Shown here: positions 16,468 to 24,798 of the stretch, one piece after another | Layout: every line of letters starts with the position of its first letter | Numbering within the stretch: the stretch's first letter is position 1 | Assembly (NCBI GenBank): GCA_948434985.1 | Contig: CAOJFV010000010.1 | Location: forward strand, 1-37,291 | Reading direction: 5' to 3' | DNA: 37,291 nucleotides | Origin: an uncultured Clostridium sp. | Lineage (GTDB): Bacteria; Bacillota; Clostridia; TANB77; CAG-508 | Program-made: the position numbers and the translations under genes | The notes under the pieces: generated by a model | The model's database searches: none | Told to the model about the DNA's origin: nothing | What the model saw: only the letters and a program-made list of their open reading frames with translations

Positions 16468-17196
16468 TTAATTTTCTTCTAATTCATTTTTCATATACAA
16501 TAACATTTCATTAAAATCTTTAAATTGATATTGTGATAATTTATTTATTTCTTTTCTGTAACAATCTGAATATTTATCGTACATTACCCAAACTTCTATC
16601 CCTGCATTATTTGCTGCTTCTACTCCTATTAATGAATCTTCTATTATTAAGCAATCTTCTTTTTTTACATTTAATTCTTTTAATATTTTGTAATGAATTT
16701 CTGGGTTTGGTTTTAATTGTTTTACTGCACCTTTTGAATATATTAATGAAAATGTATCTTCAAAATTTGCTTTAGATATTATTTTCTTATTCTCTTTTTT
16801 ATATTTTTCTATTGTGCGATCGTTTGTCGAACTTGCAATAACTAATATAAATCCTTTTTGTTTTAAATATTTTAATATTTCTTCGGCATTTGGCTTATAA
16901 TCTACTTTTTCTTTTAAATACTGGTCTGCAATCTCATATCGTAATTTTCTTATTTCTGTTGCAGACATCTTAGAATTGTATTTTTCCTTTAAAAATTTAC
17001 AATATTCTTGATAAGCATCTTCGCTTTTACTGTATTCTTTTAGTTTAGAATCTCTTTGCTTTGCAATATCTACATTATCAATTTCACCATTTCCAATTGC
17101 TTTTATAAGTTCTTTGTCTATATCATTCCATACTCCAATAGAATCAATAAGTGTCCCATCTAAATCAAAAATAATTACTTTTTTATCTTTTAACAT
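16468..17196 (-). CDS. HAD-superfamily phosphatase, beta-phosphoglucomutase-like
   Basis: About 242 aa. The Asp nucleophile motif is IIFDLDGTLIDS at the N-terminus, motif II is VIASSTND, the Lys follows in GAVKQLKPNPEI, and motif IV is LIIEDSLIGVEAANNAG; a helical cap sits between motifs I and II (subclass I). Members remove phosphate from sugar or nucleotide phosphates; the substrate is not evident. The start at 17196 is chosen because GGAG lies six bases upstream, inside the longer frame that begins at 17208. It follows the RBBP9-like gene with no gap, so the two are translated from one message. Confidence 0.85.
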   Translation of the reverse strand: MLKDKKVIIFDLDGTLIDSIGVWNDIDKELIKAIGNGEIDNVDIAKQRDSKLKEYSKSEDAYQEYCKFLKEKYNSKMSATEIRKLRYEIADQYLKEKVDYKPNAEEILKYLKQKGFILVIASSTNDRTIEKYKKENKKIISKANFEDTFSLIYSKGAVKQLKPNPEIHYKILKELNVKKEDCLIIEDSLIGVEAANNAGIEVWVMYDKYSDCYRKEINKLSQYQFKDFNEMLLYMKNELEEN

Positions 17197-17207
17197 TTTA
17201 TACTCCA

Positions 17208-17759
17208 TTATAAATAATTTACTATATCTTCAAATGTATCATATCCACTTTCTTTATTTATGTGCCCCGCATTTGGTATTAAAATTTGTTCTGTTGCGAC
17301 AGTATCTGCAAATTCTTTTTCAACTTCATATCTTACATATGGGTCATTATTTGAATAGAAACATATTATTTCGTCTGCATATTGTTTTACATCTTGTAAA
17401 TTATCAAAATACATACTTTCATTAACATTATCATATTCTTCGTTTATACCTAGATAATTGTTAAATCCACATACAAAAATTAGCTTTTCAACTTTCACTT
17501 TATTCTCAACTAAAAATTTTGATATAAATACAGGTGCAATACTATGTCCTATTATTATTGTATTTTCATTAATCAATCCTAAATCTAAATAATTTTTTAG
17601 CAATTTACTCCAATTTTCATAATTTTGATATCCTACTCCAACAGGAAAATCTGGTACATATACTTGTTTTTCTTCTCCTTCAATAAAATCGTGTAACCAA
17701 CAAAACCAATTTCCAAATGGACTTCCAAAACTTCCATGTATAATAAAATAATTTTCCAT
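17208..17759 (-). CDS. RBBP9/YdeN-family alpha/beta hydrolase
   Basis: A small serine hydrolase, 183 aa. It opens with FIIHGSFGSPFGNWFCWL (oxyanion region), has the nucleophile elbow IIIGHSIAP (Ser in place of GxSxG: GHSIA), the Asp in CFYSNNDPYV, and the His in NAGHINKESGY, so the triad is complete. Length fits RBBP9/YdeN proteins, which are small esterases of unclear substrate. Follows the PHP gene by 38 bp and touches the HAD gene; likely one operon. Confidence 0.82.
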   Translation of the reverse strand: MENYFIIHGSFGSPFGNWFCWLHDFIEGEEKQVYVPDFPVGVGYQNYENWSKLLKNYLDLGLINENTIIIGHSIAPVFISKFLVENKVKVEKLIFVCGFNNYLGINEEYDNVNESMYFDNLQDVKQYADEIICFYSNNDPYVRYEVEKEFADTVATEQILIPNAGHINKESGYDTFEDIVNYL

Positions 17760-17797
17760 TTTAAACTCCTCTTAATTTTAAATTAATTTATATTATC

Positions 17798-18646
17798 CTA
17801 ATTATCAAGATTTTCTATAAAGTTTAACTTTTCTATTGTTTCTTTTCCTATTATTTCATTTGCTAGTTCTACTAATTCATTCCATAGCATTATTTGTTCT
17901 TTATGATGAACATCTATTCCGTATAAAACTTTTACATTGTATTTTGCAGCAATCTCCCAAAATTCTCTACAAGGATAAGCTACATTTTTTAACTTAGAGT
18001 TTTGTATTTCTATTGAGTCATTATTTAATTTTTTATTTTCATAATATGTTCTATTAAACACCTGACACAAATTTATTTCTAGAGGTATATTATATTTTTC
18101 AGCTGCTTTACATATCATATTTGCAACTATACTTTCTATATTTCCAAATTTTTCTCTTTTACACATATATATGTCTGGATGTACAATTATATCTGGTATA
18201 TTTAATTGCATTGCTTTTTCAATATATTCTGCATATCTAATTAATTCTTCATCAGAAAAATTATCTCTGTTAAAAATTCGTAGTTGTTTATTATCATCAT
18301 AAATGAAATGTTGCCCTAAAACAATTTTATTTGTCTCGTTCTTTAACTCTTTTATGTTTTCTTCTTCTCCAGGCAAATATTCTACTTCATATCCCGTCTC
18401 AATTTCTATTTTGTCTGCATATTTTTCTTTTAATTTTTGTATAGAACTTAGATATTCATCTCTTGCATTATATTTCATTCTCATATCGTTTCTTTTATCT
18501 ATTTCATTCTTCTCTGGGCAATGATCAGTAAAAGCTATTTTTTTAAACCCCATTTTAATATATTCTTCTATGTATTCTTCATCTTTCATATCTAAGTCTG
18601 CATGCCCACATCTATATGTATGTTGATGATAATTAAATTTTTGCAT
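17798..18646 (-). CDS. PHP-domain phosphatase, histidinol-phosphatase-like
   Basis: A 282-aa PHP-fold phosphoesterase. Metal-ligand motifs are visible: NYHQHTYRCGHA at the start, IAFTDHCPE, GYEVEYLP, VLGQHFIY, IIVHPD, LEINLCQ and the last, YGIDVHH. This is the HisK/HisJ type that dephosphorylates histidinol phosphate, but no his genes are nearby, so another sugar or nucleotide phosphate is possible. SD GAGGAGG precedes the ATG. First gene of the run 18646 to 15230. The stretch just upstream holds a decayed SDR gene. Confidence 0.8.
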   Translation of the reverse strand: MQKFNYHQHTYRCGHADLDMKDEEYIEEYIKMGFKKIAFTDHCPEKNEIDKRNDMRMKYNARDEYLSSIQKLKEKYADKIEIETGYEVEYLPGEEENIKELKNETNKIVLGQHFIYDDNKQLRIFNRDNFSDEELIRYAEYIEKAMQLNIPDIIVHPDIYMCKREKFGNIESIVANMICKAAEKYNIPLEINLCQVFNRTYYENKKLNNDSIEIQNSKLKNVAYPCREFWEIAAKYNVKVLYGIDVHHKEQIMLWNELVELANEIIGKETIEKLNFIENLDN

Positions 18647-18696
18647 ATTTATTCCTCCTCATATATTTCATTATATATATTCTGCATAGATTTTTG

Positions 18697-18780
18697 CTAC
18701 ATTTGTTTTGCTATCTCTTTTCCTATGCCTGATGTTCCACCAGTCACTAATGCAACCTTATTTTCAAAATCACAATTCAT
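18697..18780 (-). pseudogene. N-terminal remnant of a short-chain dehydrogenase
   Basis: From an ATG at 18780 with SD AAGGAG the frame reads 27 residues, including KVALVTGGTSGIGKEIAKQ, the NAD(P)-binding TGxxxGIG start of a short-chain dehydrogenase, and then a TAG. Nothing homologous follows; the PHP gene begins 51 bp on. It is a truncated relic, not a working gene. Confidence 0.75.
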
Positions 18781-18806
18781 ATATAATTACTCCTTGTTTT
18801 TTATCA

Positions 18807-19244
18807 CTATTTTAAATCATTATTAAATATTTCTAAAGGATATATCTTATTAGCTTCAAAATCTTTTATAAATTGCATATTTACATTGTATGCTCTTAAT
18901 TGCTCTTTTGACATATTTTTTATTTCTTCAATATCTATCCATTTCACATCTAATATTTCTTCTGTATCAAATTTTATATTTTCTTCAATAATATCTGCTG
19001 TAAATCTCACCATTAACTTTTGTTCATTTTCTTTAATAACAGTAAGCATTGGTAAAACTCCTGTAAGTTTTACTTTACAGCCAGTTTCTTCATATATCTC
19101 TCTAATTGCTGCGTCTGTTATTTTTTCTGGTTCATCTACATATCCTGCTGGAATATTCCATTGTCCATAACACTTCTTTTTCGCTTCTTTTACCATTAAT
19201 ACTTTATTATCTCTTACTATTAAACATCCTGATATAACAATCAT
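18807..19244 (-). CDS. Nudix hydrolase
   Basis: 145 aa, a minimal Nudix domain. The box GYVDEPEKITDAAIREIYEE followed by TGC matches GX5EX7REUXEEXGU completely. The N-terminus VISGCLIVRDNKVLMVKEAK and PAGYVDEPE resemble the MutT/ADP-ribose pyrophosphatase-like branch; the substrate is unknown. SD GGAGG. Followed by the SDR relic; upstream lies a 13-bp inverted repeat (19264-19309). Confidence 0.87.
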   Translation of the reverse strand: MIVISGCLIVRDNKVLMVKEAKKKCYGQWNIPAGYVDEPEKITDAAIREIYEETGCKVKLTGVLPMLTVIKENEQKLMVRFTADIIEENIKFDTEEILDVKWIDIEEIKNMSKEQLRAYNVNMQFIKDFEANKIYPLEIFNNDLK

Positions 19245-19263
19245 TTTTTAACCTCCTACTATA

Positions 19264-19309
19264 AAAAATTGTTAATCTATGTATTTTATATCATAAATTA
19301 ACAATTTTT
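19264..19309. terminator. 13-bp inverted repeat upstream of the Nudix gene
   Basis: AAAAATTGTTAAT (19264-19276) and ATTAACAATTTTT (19297-19309) are exact complements around a 20-nt loop. With flanking T and A it could end the decayed M20 transcript or serve as an operator of the Nudix gene. Confidence 0.45.
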
Positions 19310-19379
19310 CATAGTGTTTTATAATATTTCACATAATATTTCTATTATAAAATGTTTTAACAGTTAAATATCTGGACTA

Positions 19380-19535
19380 CTATTTACAAAATTTTTCTAT
19401 AAGCTTTTTATATTGTTCAACAAGTTTATACAAACTATTAACAGTAATATATTCATTTGTTTCGTGAGCAGTTATTGGTCCCGCCCCTAATATCATACAA
19501 TTATTTTTTATAAAACTTGCTTCTGTAATAAAATT
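19380..19535 (-). pseudogene. C-terminal fragment of an M20 metallopeptidase
   Basis: About 51 codons on the minus strand, ending in TAG at 19380: TEASFIKNNCMILGAGP, ITAHETNEYITVNSLYK and LVEQYKKLI are the conserved C-terminus of M20 peptidases (ArgE/DapE/PepT relatives), where TAHE carries the last metal or substrate His. The rest is missing: the fragment is cut exactly where the 87-bp repeat begins (19534). An insertion probably removed the front of the gene. Confidence 0.75.
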
Positions 19536-19620
19536 ACATCATATTTGCTTAAAATTTTTGTTTCTTTATTAACTCTTGAAGGCTTGTCCCTCAATGTGTA
19601 TAGGCATTGTGTTAAACAAG
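19534..19620. repeat. 87-bp direct repeat, copy 1
   Basis: Nearly identical to 22183-22269, same orientation, about eight differences. Contains two small hairpins (CAATG/CATTG and TTGA-GGG/CCTTCAA). It borders the truncated M20 fragment. Confidence 0.85.
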
Positions 19621-19693
19621 TATTAATACTGTTGTATGTTTAAAACTTGATATTATTGTTTTAAACATTTTCATTCTATATCTCCTAAATTTC

Positions 19694-20398
19694 TTATTCT
19701 TCTACTTCTTTATCTTCTTCTTTAATTCTATTTGTAACATTAGATTCATGTATAATTTCAGTCCACATAGGTTTATTTGAATCTAGCATTACTACTTCTT
19801 TTCCACTATCAAAAATTTTTGCATGATTATATTGTAATATACATTCTTCTTTTGTTCCTATCATTGACAAAAAATGATTATCCTTTCTTTCATATTCATA
19901 TTGTTTTTTAGAATTTAAATCATACTTTCTTCCTTTACTAAATGATAAAATACAGTAACACAAATTATTATTTGCATATTCTTGTATTTTCTTTATATAA
20001 TCGTCTGAAAACATATCATCATTATCTATTCTTGTCGTAATAGCATATTCCATATTTTCTTCCTGCCTATTGCAATATTCTGCAAAATCAAATTTTTCTT
20101 CATCTCCAAAATATAAATCTATAAAATCAAATTCTCTCTTTAATTTTTTTATTTTCCTTTTGAAACTATCAGGTGTATTTTTATGGAATAAAATTAACCA
20201 TATAAAGTTTTGGTTTGTTTGTTGCTTCATAGATGGTAATGTATATTTTTCAAAAATACTAAACCTTTCTTTTAAATAATCTTCATCTAATATTCTTTTC
20301 ATTGGATTATTATCTGGATTTTTTAGTTTACACCCATAATTTGCTCTAATATTAAATCTTGTTATTACAAAATGTTTATATCTATATTCTTTTTCCAT
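19694..20398 (-). CDS. rhamnosyltransferase-like glycosyltransferase
   Basis: 234 aa, soluble. ITRFNIRANYG at the start, FSIFEKYTLPSMKQQTNQNF and IWLILFHKNTPD, then a TRIDNDDM metal/nucleotide-sugar motif near residue 143 and MWTEIIHESNVTNRI near the end are the pattern of the putative rhamnosyl transferase family (PF11316). It would transfer a sugar onto a surface glycan; acceptor unknown. It stands alone between two 87-bp direct repeats in a region full of mobile-element debris, so it may have come in with them. Confidence 0.75.
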   Translation of the reverse strand: MEKEYRYKHFVITRFNIRANYGCKLKNPDNNPMKRILDEDYLKERFSIFEKYTLPSMKQQTNQNFIWLILFHKNTPDSFKRKIKKLKREFDFIDLYFGDEEKFDFAEYCNRQEENMEYAITTRIDNDDMFSDDYIKKIQEYANNNLCYCILSFSKGRKYDLNSKKQYEYERKDNHFLSMIGTKEECILQYNHAKIFDSGKEVVMLDSNKPMWTEIIHESNVTNRIKEEDKEVEE

Positions 20399-20473
20399 TT
20401 CTATCTCGTATAATCAATTATATAGAAATATTAATCTATTTAATTGATTAATCCCTTTCTTTTAAATTTTGTT

Positions 20474-20719
20474 ATATTATACTTCGCGATGTATAATATA
20501 CATAATACACTGTGGATTTGTTTCTATTTCTTTACAGCCATTTTATGGACTGGTTCAAGGAGACCCAAACCACAGATTTCTATTTTAATTGTTAATTAGT
20601 TAGTTAACACGTTAGCCTTTGTTAATGATGTTTTATTAGATTACGAGATTACATGAATAGCAATCCTTGTGGCAAACTTATCAGTGTATAAAAAACTAAT
20701 TTTTAGGAGGTGCATATAT
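20474..20719 (+). other. structured region upstream of the IS110 transposase, possible bridge-RNA relic
   Basis: Three nested structures precede the dead transposase: a perfect 9-bp hairpin (20474-20499, loop of eight), an outer stem CTGTGG/CCACAG with TTTG/CAAA (20510-20575), and an inner CAGCCAT/ATGG-A-CTG hairpin (about 20534-20550). IS110 elements carry a guide (bridge) RNA in this place; the match is by position and structure only. Confidence 0.45.
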
Positions 20720-21753
20720 TTGATATTCTACGTTGGTATCGACATATCTAAATATAAACACGATTTCTGCATTATCTCAAATGTAGGTGAATTAATTGTA
20801 GAAAATTTATCTTTTCAAAACAATAATCAAAACTAATCCACTTATAATACACCAGTTTTTAAAAGCTCGTAGCTTACGTAGGACTAAGACTGATAAAGCT
20901 GATAGTTTAACTATAGCTAAATTCTTAATGTCTATTCCTTACCAACCAAATTCATATTTATTATACAACATTTTTACATTAAAGTCACTATGTAGAGCAA
21001 GAGAAAATTTAATTAAATAAAGAAGTAAGTTCGCTGTTCTTTTAACTAATGAATTGGACAAGTCTTTTCCTGAGTTAAAGCCTTTCTTTAATAATATGAT
21101 TTCAACTACTCTATTATATATTTTAGAAAAATATACAAATACTAAACATATCGCTGCAATGAAGGATTACGAGGCAATTCGTAAAATTTCTCGTGGTAGA
21201 TTTACTTACGCTAAATTTGCTCAGTTAAAAGAACTTGCAAAAAATTCAGTTGGTTTTCATAATGAAAATACTGATTTACTTATTTCTACATATGTCTCAA
21301 TCTACAATGATTTTAATAATAAAATTGATCCAATAGAAAAACAAATTTCTACAATTATCAAAGTACTTAATCCTAGAATGCTTACTATTCCAGGAATTGG
21401 AGAAATATCTGTTGCTACTATTTTATCTGAATATGGAGATATTAAAAATTTCTCTAATCCAAATAAAATGTTAGCTTTTGCTGGCTTAGACTCTAGTATA
21501 AACTAGTCTGGTACATTAGAATATACTGGCAAAATGGTTAAACATGGTTCTGGGTCATTTTAGATATGCTATTATGAACTCTGCAATGGCAATTTTAAGA
21601 TTTTCTCCTGAATTTTATGATTATTACCCTAAGAAACGTTCTGAAGGTAAATGTCATCGTGTTGCATTGTCTCATGTTTGTAAAAAACTAATTAGAGTAA
21701 TTTACTCACTTGAGAAAAATGATATTGATTTTGATCCGTCTTTATTAAAATAA
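20720..21753 (+). pseudogene. IS110-family transposase, multiply broken
   Basis: Fragments in order: YVGIDISKYKHDFCIIS (DEDD RuvC-like start, TTG with SD AGGAGG at 20705-20710), SLRRTKTDKADSLTIAKF, a long middle part, PGIGEISVATILSEYGDI (helix-hairpin-helix), SGTLEYTGKMVKHGSG with the conserved Ser, and RYAIMNSAMAILRF to the end at 21753. Damage: a stop at 20834-20836 plus a shift, a stop after LIK near 21018, a TAG before SGTLEY near 21505, and a one-base insertion near 21556. All domains of IS110 can still be followed, so decay is recent enough to read but the enzyme is dead. Confidence 0.88.
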
Positions 21754-21776
21754 TATTTCTATTTTGATATTATTTG

Positions 21777-21811
21777 GACTTCAAAAAAATTTGTATTTTT
21801 GAGGTCTTTTT
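21777..21811 (+). terminator. terminator after the IS110 transposase
   Basis: GACTTCAAAAA (21777-21787) pairs with TTTTTGAGGTC (21796-21806), one T-G pair, followed by TTTTT. Confidence 0.75.
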
Positions 21812-21867
21812 GGCGTAGGATAATTTCCAATTAAAATTTTTTTATAAAAAGGCTTGACTTTTTATAG

Positions 21868-21927
21868 TTAGTCTCCTGTTGTTCTATTAATTCGACCTTT
21901 TTTCTTCTCTATAACTTGTACTTTCAA
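21868..21927 (-). pseudogene. N-terminal relic of a serine recombinase
   Basis: TTG start with SD AAGGAAGG gives KVQVIEKKKGRINRTTG and then stops. It resembles the N-terminus of the intact recombinase at 26834 (VKVIKKVDGRIDRRNGG), which precedes the catalytic domain. Only 19 codons remain. Confidence 0.55.
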
Positions 21928-21994
21928 AATTAACCTTCCTTTCTCAAGTTTAGAGAATCTTTATGTGCTTATTATACATCAAAAGTAAAATTTT

Positions 21995-22182
21995 TCAAAT
22001 ACCAGTGTACTTATTACTAATTTTTTTGAAATTTTAAGTTCACTCGGTGTACTTTTCTTTTAAATTTTAGCTAAATACAAGTACACTTAGTGAACTAATC
22101 TCAACATTTTTATAAAATTTAGTACATTTAGTGAACTTTAGCACTCTGATAGGCATTTTTTAGTAGTTCGTTCGGTGAATTT
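21995..22182. repeat. array of phased 18-bp palindromic sites
   Basis: Consensus AGTTCACTAAGTGTACTT. Copies: 22037-22054 (+), 22079-22096 (-), 22120-22137 (-), 22165-22182 (+, diverged), plus a half site at 22004-22012. Start-to-start spacing is 42, 42, 41 and 45 bp, close to four helical turns. Suggests cooperative binding by one protein (repressor, partition or replication initiator). No coding frame is present. Confidence 0.7.
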
Positions 22183-22269
22183 TTACATCAAATCTGCTTA
22201 AAATTTTTGTTCTTTTATTAACTCTTGAAGGCTTGTCCTTCAATGTGTATAGGCATTGTGTTAAACATG
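22183..22269. repeat. 87-bp direct repeat, copy 2
   Basis: Second copy of 19534-19620, beginning one base after the phased-site array. Here the inner hairpin TTGAAGG-ACAAG-CCTTCAA is perfect; copy 1 keeps it through a G-T pair. Confidence 0.85.
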
Positions 22270-22278
22270 CTTTCCTGC

Positions 22279-22299
22279 CCTCATTTTTAATGAGGTATT
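22279..22299 (+). terminator. small hairpin with T-rich tail
   Basis: CCTCATT (22279-22285) and AATGAGG (22289-22295), perfect 7-bp stem with a 3-nt loop, followed by TATTTT. Confidence 0.45.
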
Positions 22300-22344
22300 T
22301 TCTGTTTAACAGTGCTTATGTCCACTTAATCAAATATGATTATC

Positions 22345-22467
22345 CTTAAATCCTCTTAATTGAAAAATAATGTGCTTTTAAAATTAAGTCAAGGTTGTGC
22401 GATAGCACATTCATTTTAACCTTGACTTGATTTTATAAAGCACATTAGAATTGTATAGAGGATTTAA
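22345..22467. repeat. 123-bp imperfect palindrome
   Basis: Outer arms TTAAATCCTCT and AGAGGATTTAA are exact complements; inward follow matched TAATGTGCTTT/AAAGCACATTA and AAGTCAAGGTT/AACCTTGACTT blocks and a central GTGC-GATA-GCAC hairpin. The right end supplies the stop codon of the HAD gene (22464-22466). A MITE-like element with a TTAA at each end, or a very strong terminator for the HAD gene. Confidence 0.7.
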
Positions 22468-22928
22468 TTCATAAATGATGTTATATGATATGAAGTAAAT
22501 CCTTCTTCTTCAGTTTTCCTTATTGTTGAATGTTTATCATCTACAAATATAATATTTTTCTTTTCTATATTAAGTTTTTTAGAATATTGTTCTAACGCTA
22601 TCAATTTTAGTGAAGAATCTGCTACAAAGATAATATTTTCTTTTTTTATAAATGGATAATACTTTTGTAACCATTCATATTTTTCATCAATTTCGTGATT
22701 AGTAGTTACTGCTCCTAACACATACACTTTATCACAATCTAACTTTTTTATAAGCTCTACCATAGTAATTAGAGGTCTATTACTTACAAATACATCTCCA
22801 AAAAACAATTCTTCCCATGTTTGTCCTCCCCAATCATTTTTTCCACTAACATGATTATTAAATCTATACTCTGACAAAGTTCCATCTAAATCAAAAAATA
22901 CATATTTTTCCTTTAATTTTTCTAACAT
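22464..22928 (-). CDS. small HAD-superfamily phosphatase
   Basis: 154 aa. VFFDLDGTLSEYRFN holds the two catalytic Asp; VLGAVTTNHEID is motif II; FVDDKHSTIRKTEEEGF holds the motif IV acidic pair. The cap is small (subclass C0-like, inserted WGGQTWEELFF). Resembles 5'-nucleotidase/noncatalytic-cap HADs; the substrate is unknown. Its ATG overlaps the last seven bases of the MFS-Nudix gene, so the two are translationally coupled and may act on the same compound. Its stop lies inside a 123-bp palindrome, meaning the original C-terminus may have been altered by insertion there. Confidence 0.78.
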   Translation of the reverse strand: MLEKLKEKYVFFDLDGTLSEYRFNNHVSGKNDWGGQTWEELFFGDVFVSNRPLITMVELIKKLDCDKVYVLGAVTTNHEIDEKYEWLQKYYPFIKKENIIFVADSSLKLIALEQYSKKLNIEKKNIIFVDDKHSTIRKTEEEGFTSYHITSFMN

Positions 22929-24550
22929 ATTTCTTCTACCTCTTTTCCTTTATTATATTTTTCAATATATTCTTTTAGTATTACTCTTTGATATTCGTGA
23001 TACATTTTGTTTATATATTCTTCTGGCTTTCCCCACAAAATAGGATGATCTTTTTCTATTGGTTCAACAACTTTTTTATCTAATTTTGCTAAATAAATTG
23101 TAGCAACTATTTTTAAATTTCCTCTACTTGAATTGTATTCATAAGATATTAATCTATCAAATAATTCTATATCTTTTATAGTATATCCTGTTTCTTCAAA
23201 CATTTCTCTTTCTAAAGTTTCTAGTTCCTTTTCTTTTCCTTCTCTTCCACCACCAAAAAAGAAATATTTTCCGTCATTTGTTATTGCTATGTTTCCATCA
23301 TTATCATATAAAATAACATACACACATTTCCTTTCCTTATACCTAATATGTGGATTTCTTTTACATATAATTCTTCTGTTATGATTTCGCATATAAATTA
23401 ATTTATATGCCAATGCAAGTTGAAAAATCATAAAAAATGCTGATAAACCAAATATATATCTAAGTCCAATATTATACATTAGTCCACAAAAGAATATCCC
23501 TACAGACTCTCCAAGAAATTTCACTATATATCTTAGATTTGTAAATTTTAATTGATATACATCTTTAACTGAATTTATATATGGTCCATCACAAATATTT
23601 TCATAGGCTGGTCCAATAAATAGGGACCATGTAATTGCTATGAAAGTTAGTAATAAATTGTTAGATATAAAAGCAATGCTATATGCTATAAATCTTATTC
23701 CAAATTTAATTGTTATAGTCAAATAGTCATTTTTAGGTGTCATATATTTTAGTGCCAATATCCCAAAAATATCACCAATTAATTCAACTATAAGTATATA
23801 ATTTGTTGCATTACTATCAGTAAAATTAAAGAAATTCTTTAACACTAATATTTTTAGTCCTAGCCCAGTCGAAATCGCTACTCCCGCCAAGAATCCATAA
23901 AATAAATAAGTAACTATTATTTTATCTTTAAGAATATATTTTAATATTGAACTTTGTTCTTTTATTTTTGTTTCTACTTTTATAGGTTTTATTCTTAACA
24001 TCATAAATATTGATATTAATAAAAATATATCAGATATTATTAGACAAATATTATAGTCTACTACTATTCTAAAAATGGTTTTACCAATTATAATTCCAGC
24101 AATTAAAATACCTATATCTTCAAATAAGTATTCTGTTAATTTTCTTTTACTATATATCGTATTGCTTTTAGTTATTGTTGTAATTAAAGGATAAATACTT
24201 GTTATTACAATATATTCTACTATTATATCTATAACAGTAAACAAAGTTATATAATTACTTAATCCTGTCTTGTTGCAAAAGTATAATAGTATTGTATCAA
24301 AAAATTTAATACAAATTGAAACAGTTATAATATTTTTTAATCTATTTAATGATATAAATTTTCCGACAAATATTATTCCTAATACACTTACAAATGTGCC
24401 TAAACTTAATATAATACTTATTTGTGATATATTAAATCCATTATCTTGTAACCATAGTTGCCTAAAATTTCCCCATAATCCAATAGAAATACTAAAAAAT
24501 GCTAACATTATCAGTATCTGATTTTCCTTTTTATTCAATATTTTATTCAT
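22922..24550 (-). CDS. MFS-type transporter fused to a C-terminal Nudix hydrolase
   Basis: 542 aa. Residues about 10-390 contain eleven or twelve hydrophobic segments with the MFS feel (ISIGLWGNFRQLWLQDNGFN at the start, SLGTFVSVLGIIFVGKFI, TIYSKRKLTEYLFEDIG). From about residue 400 a complete Nudix domain follows: CVYVILYDNDGNIAITNDG, then the box GREGKEKELETLEREMFEET with G and Y next (residues 434-456), a full match to GX5EX7REUXEEXGU, and a C-terminal helix. One continuous frame, not a sequencing join. A transporter that hydrolyses its substrate on arrival is the simplest idea. Coupled downstream to the HAD gene. I know of no described protein with this fusion, but cannot check. Confidence 0.8.
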   Translation of the reverse strand: MNKILNKKENQILIMLAFFSISIGLWGNFRQLWLQDNGFNISQISIILSLGTFVSVLGIIFVGKFISLNRLKNIITVSICIKFFDTILLYFCNKTGLSNYITLFTVIDIIVEYIVITSIYPLITTITKSNTIYSKRKLTEYLFEDIGILIAGIIIGKTIFRIVVDYNICLIISDIFLLISIFMMLRIKPIKVETKIKEQSSILKYILKDKIIVTYLFYGFLAGVAISTGLGLKILVLKNFFNFTDSNATNYILIVELIGDIFGILALKYMTPKNDYLTITIKFGIRFIAYSIAFISNNLLLTFIAITWSLFIGPAYENICDGPYINSVKDVYQLKFTNLRYIVKFLGESVGIFFCGLMYNIGLRYIFGLSAFFMIFQLALAYKLIYMRNHNRRIICKRNPHIRYKERKCVYVILYDNDGNIAITNDGKYFFFGGGREGKEKELETLEREMFEETGYTIKDIELFDRLISYEYNSSRGNLKIVATIYLAKLDKKVVEPIEKDHPILWGKPEEYINKMYHEYQRVILKEYIEKYNKGKEVEEIC

Positions 24551-24639
24551 TTCATGATCCTTCTATCTATTTATATTGTTATTAGCTTTTTTGCTTATAA
24601 GCTCCTTCTCACTAATTCTAGCATAGATAATTGAAAAAA

Positions 24640-24663
24640 GAAAGCCTTTTATAAAAGACTTCC
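24640..24663 (-). terminator. intrinsic terminator of the relic frame at 24799
   Basis: On the minus strand GGAAGTCTTTTATAAAAGGC with TTTC forms a stem of about 11 bp (one T-G or C-A mismatch) and is followed by TTTTTT. Confidence 0.65.
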
Positions 24664-24798
24664 AATTAAGTTTTATCTCCAAACATTCATTATTTTTTAT
24701 CATCAATTATTACAATATTAAGACAATATAATGCAACAAGTTGCAAACATTTTCTAAATATTGCATAAGTAATCTGTAACTCATTTCATTCGAACAGC

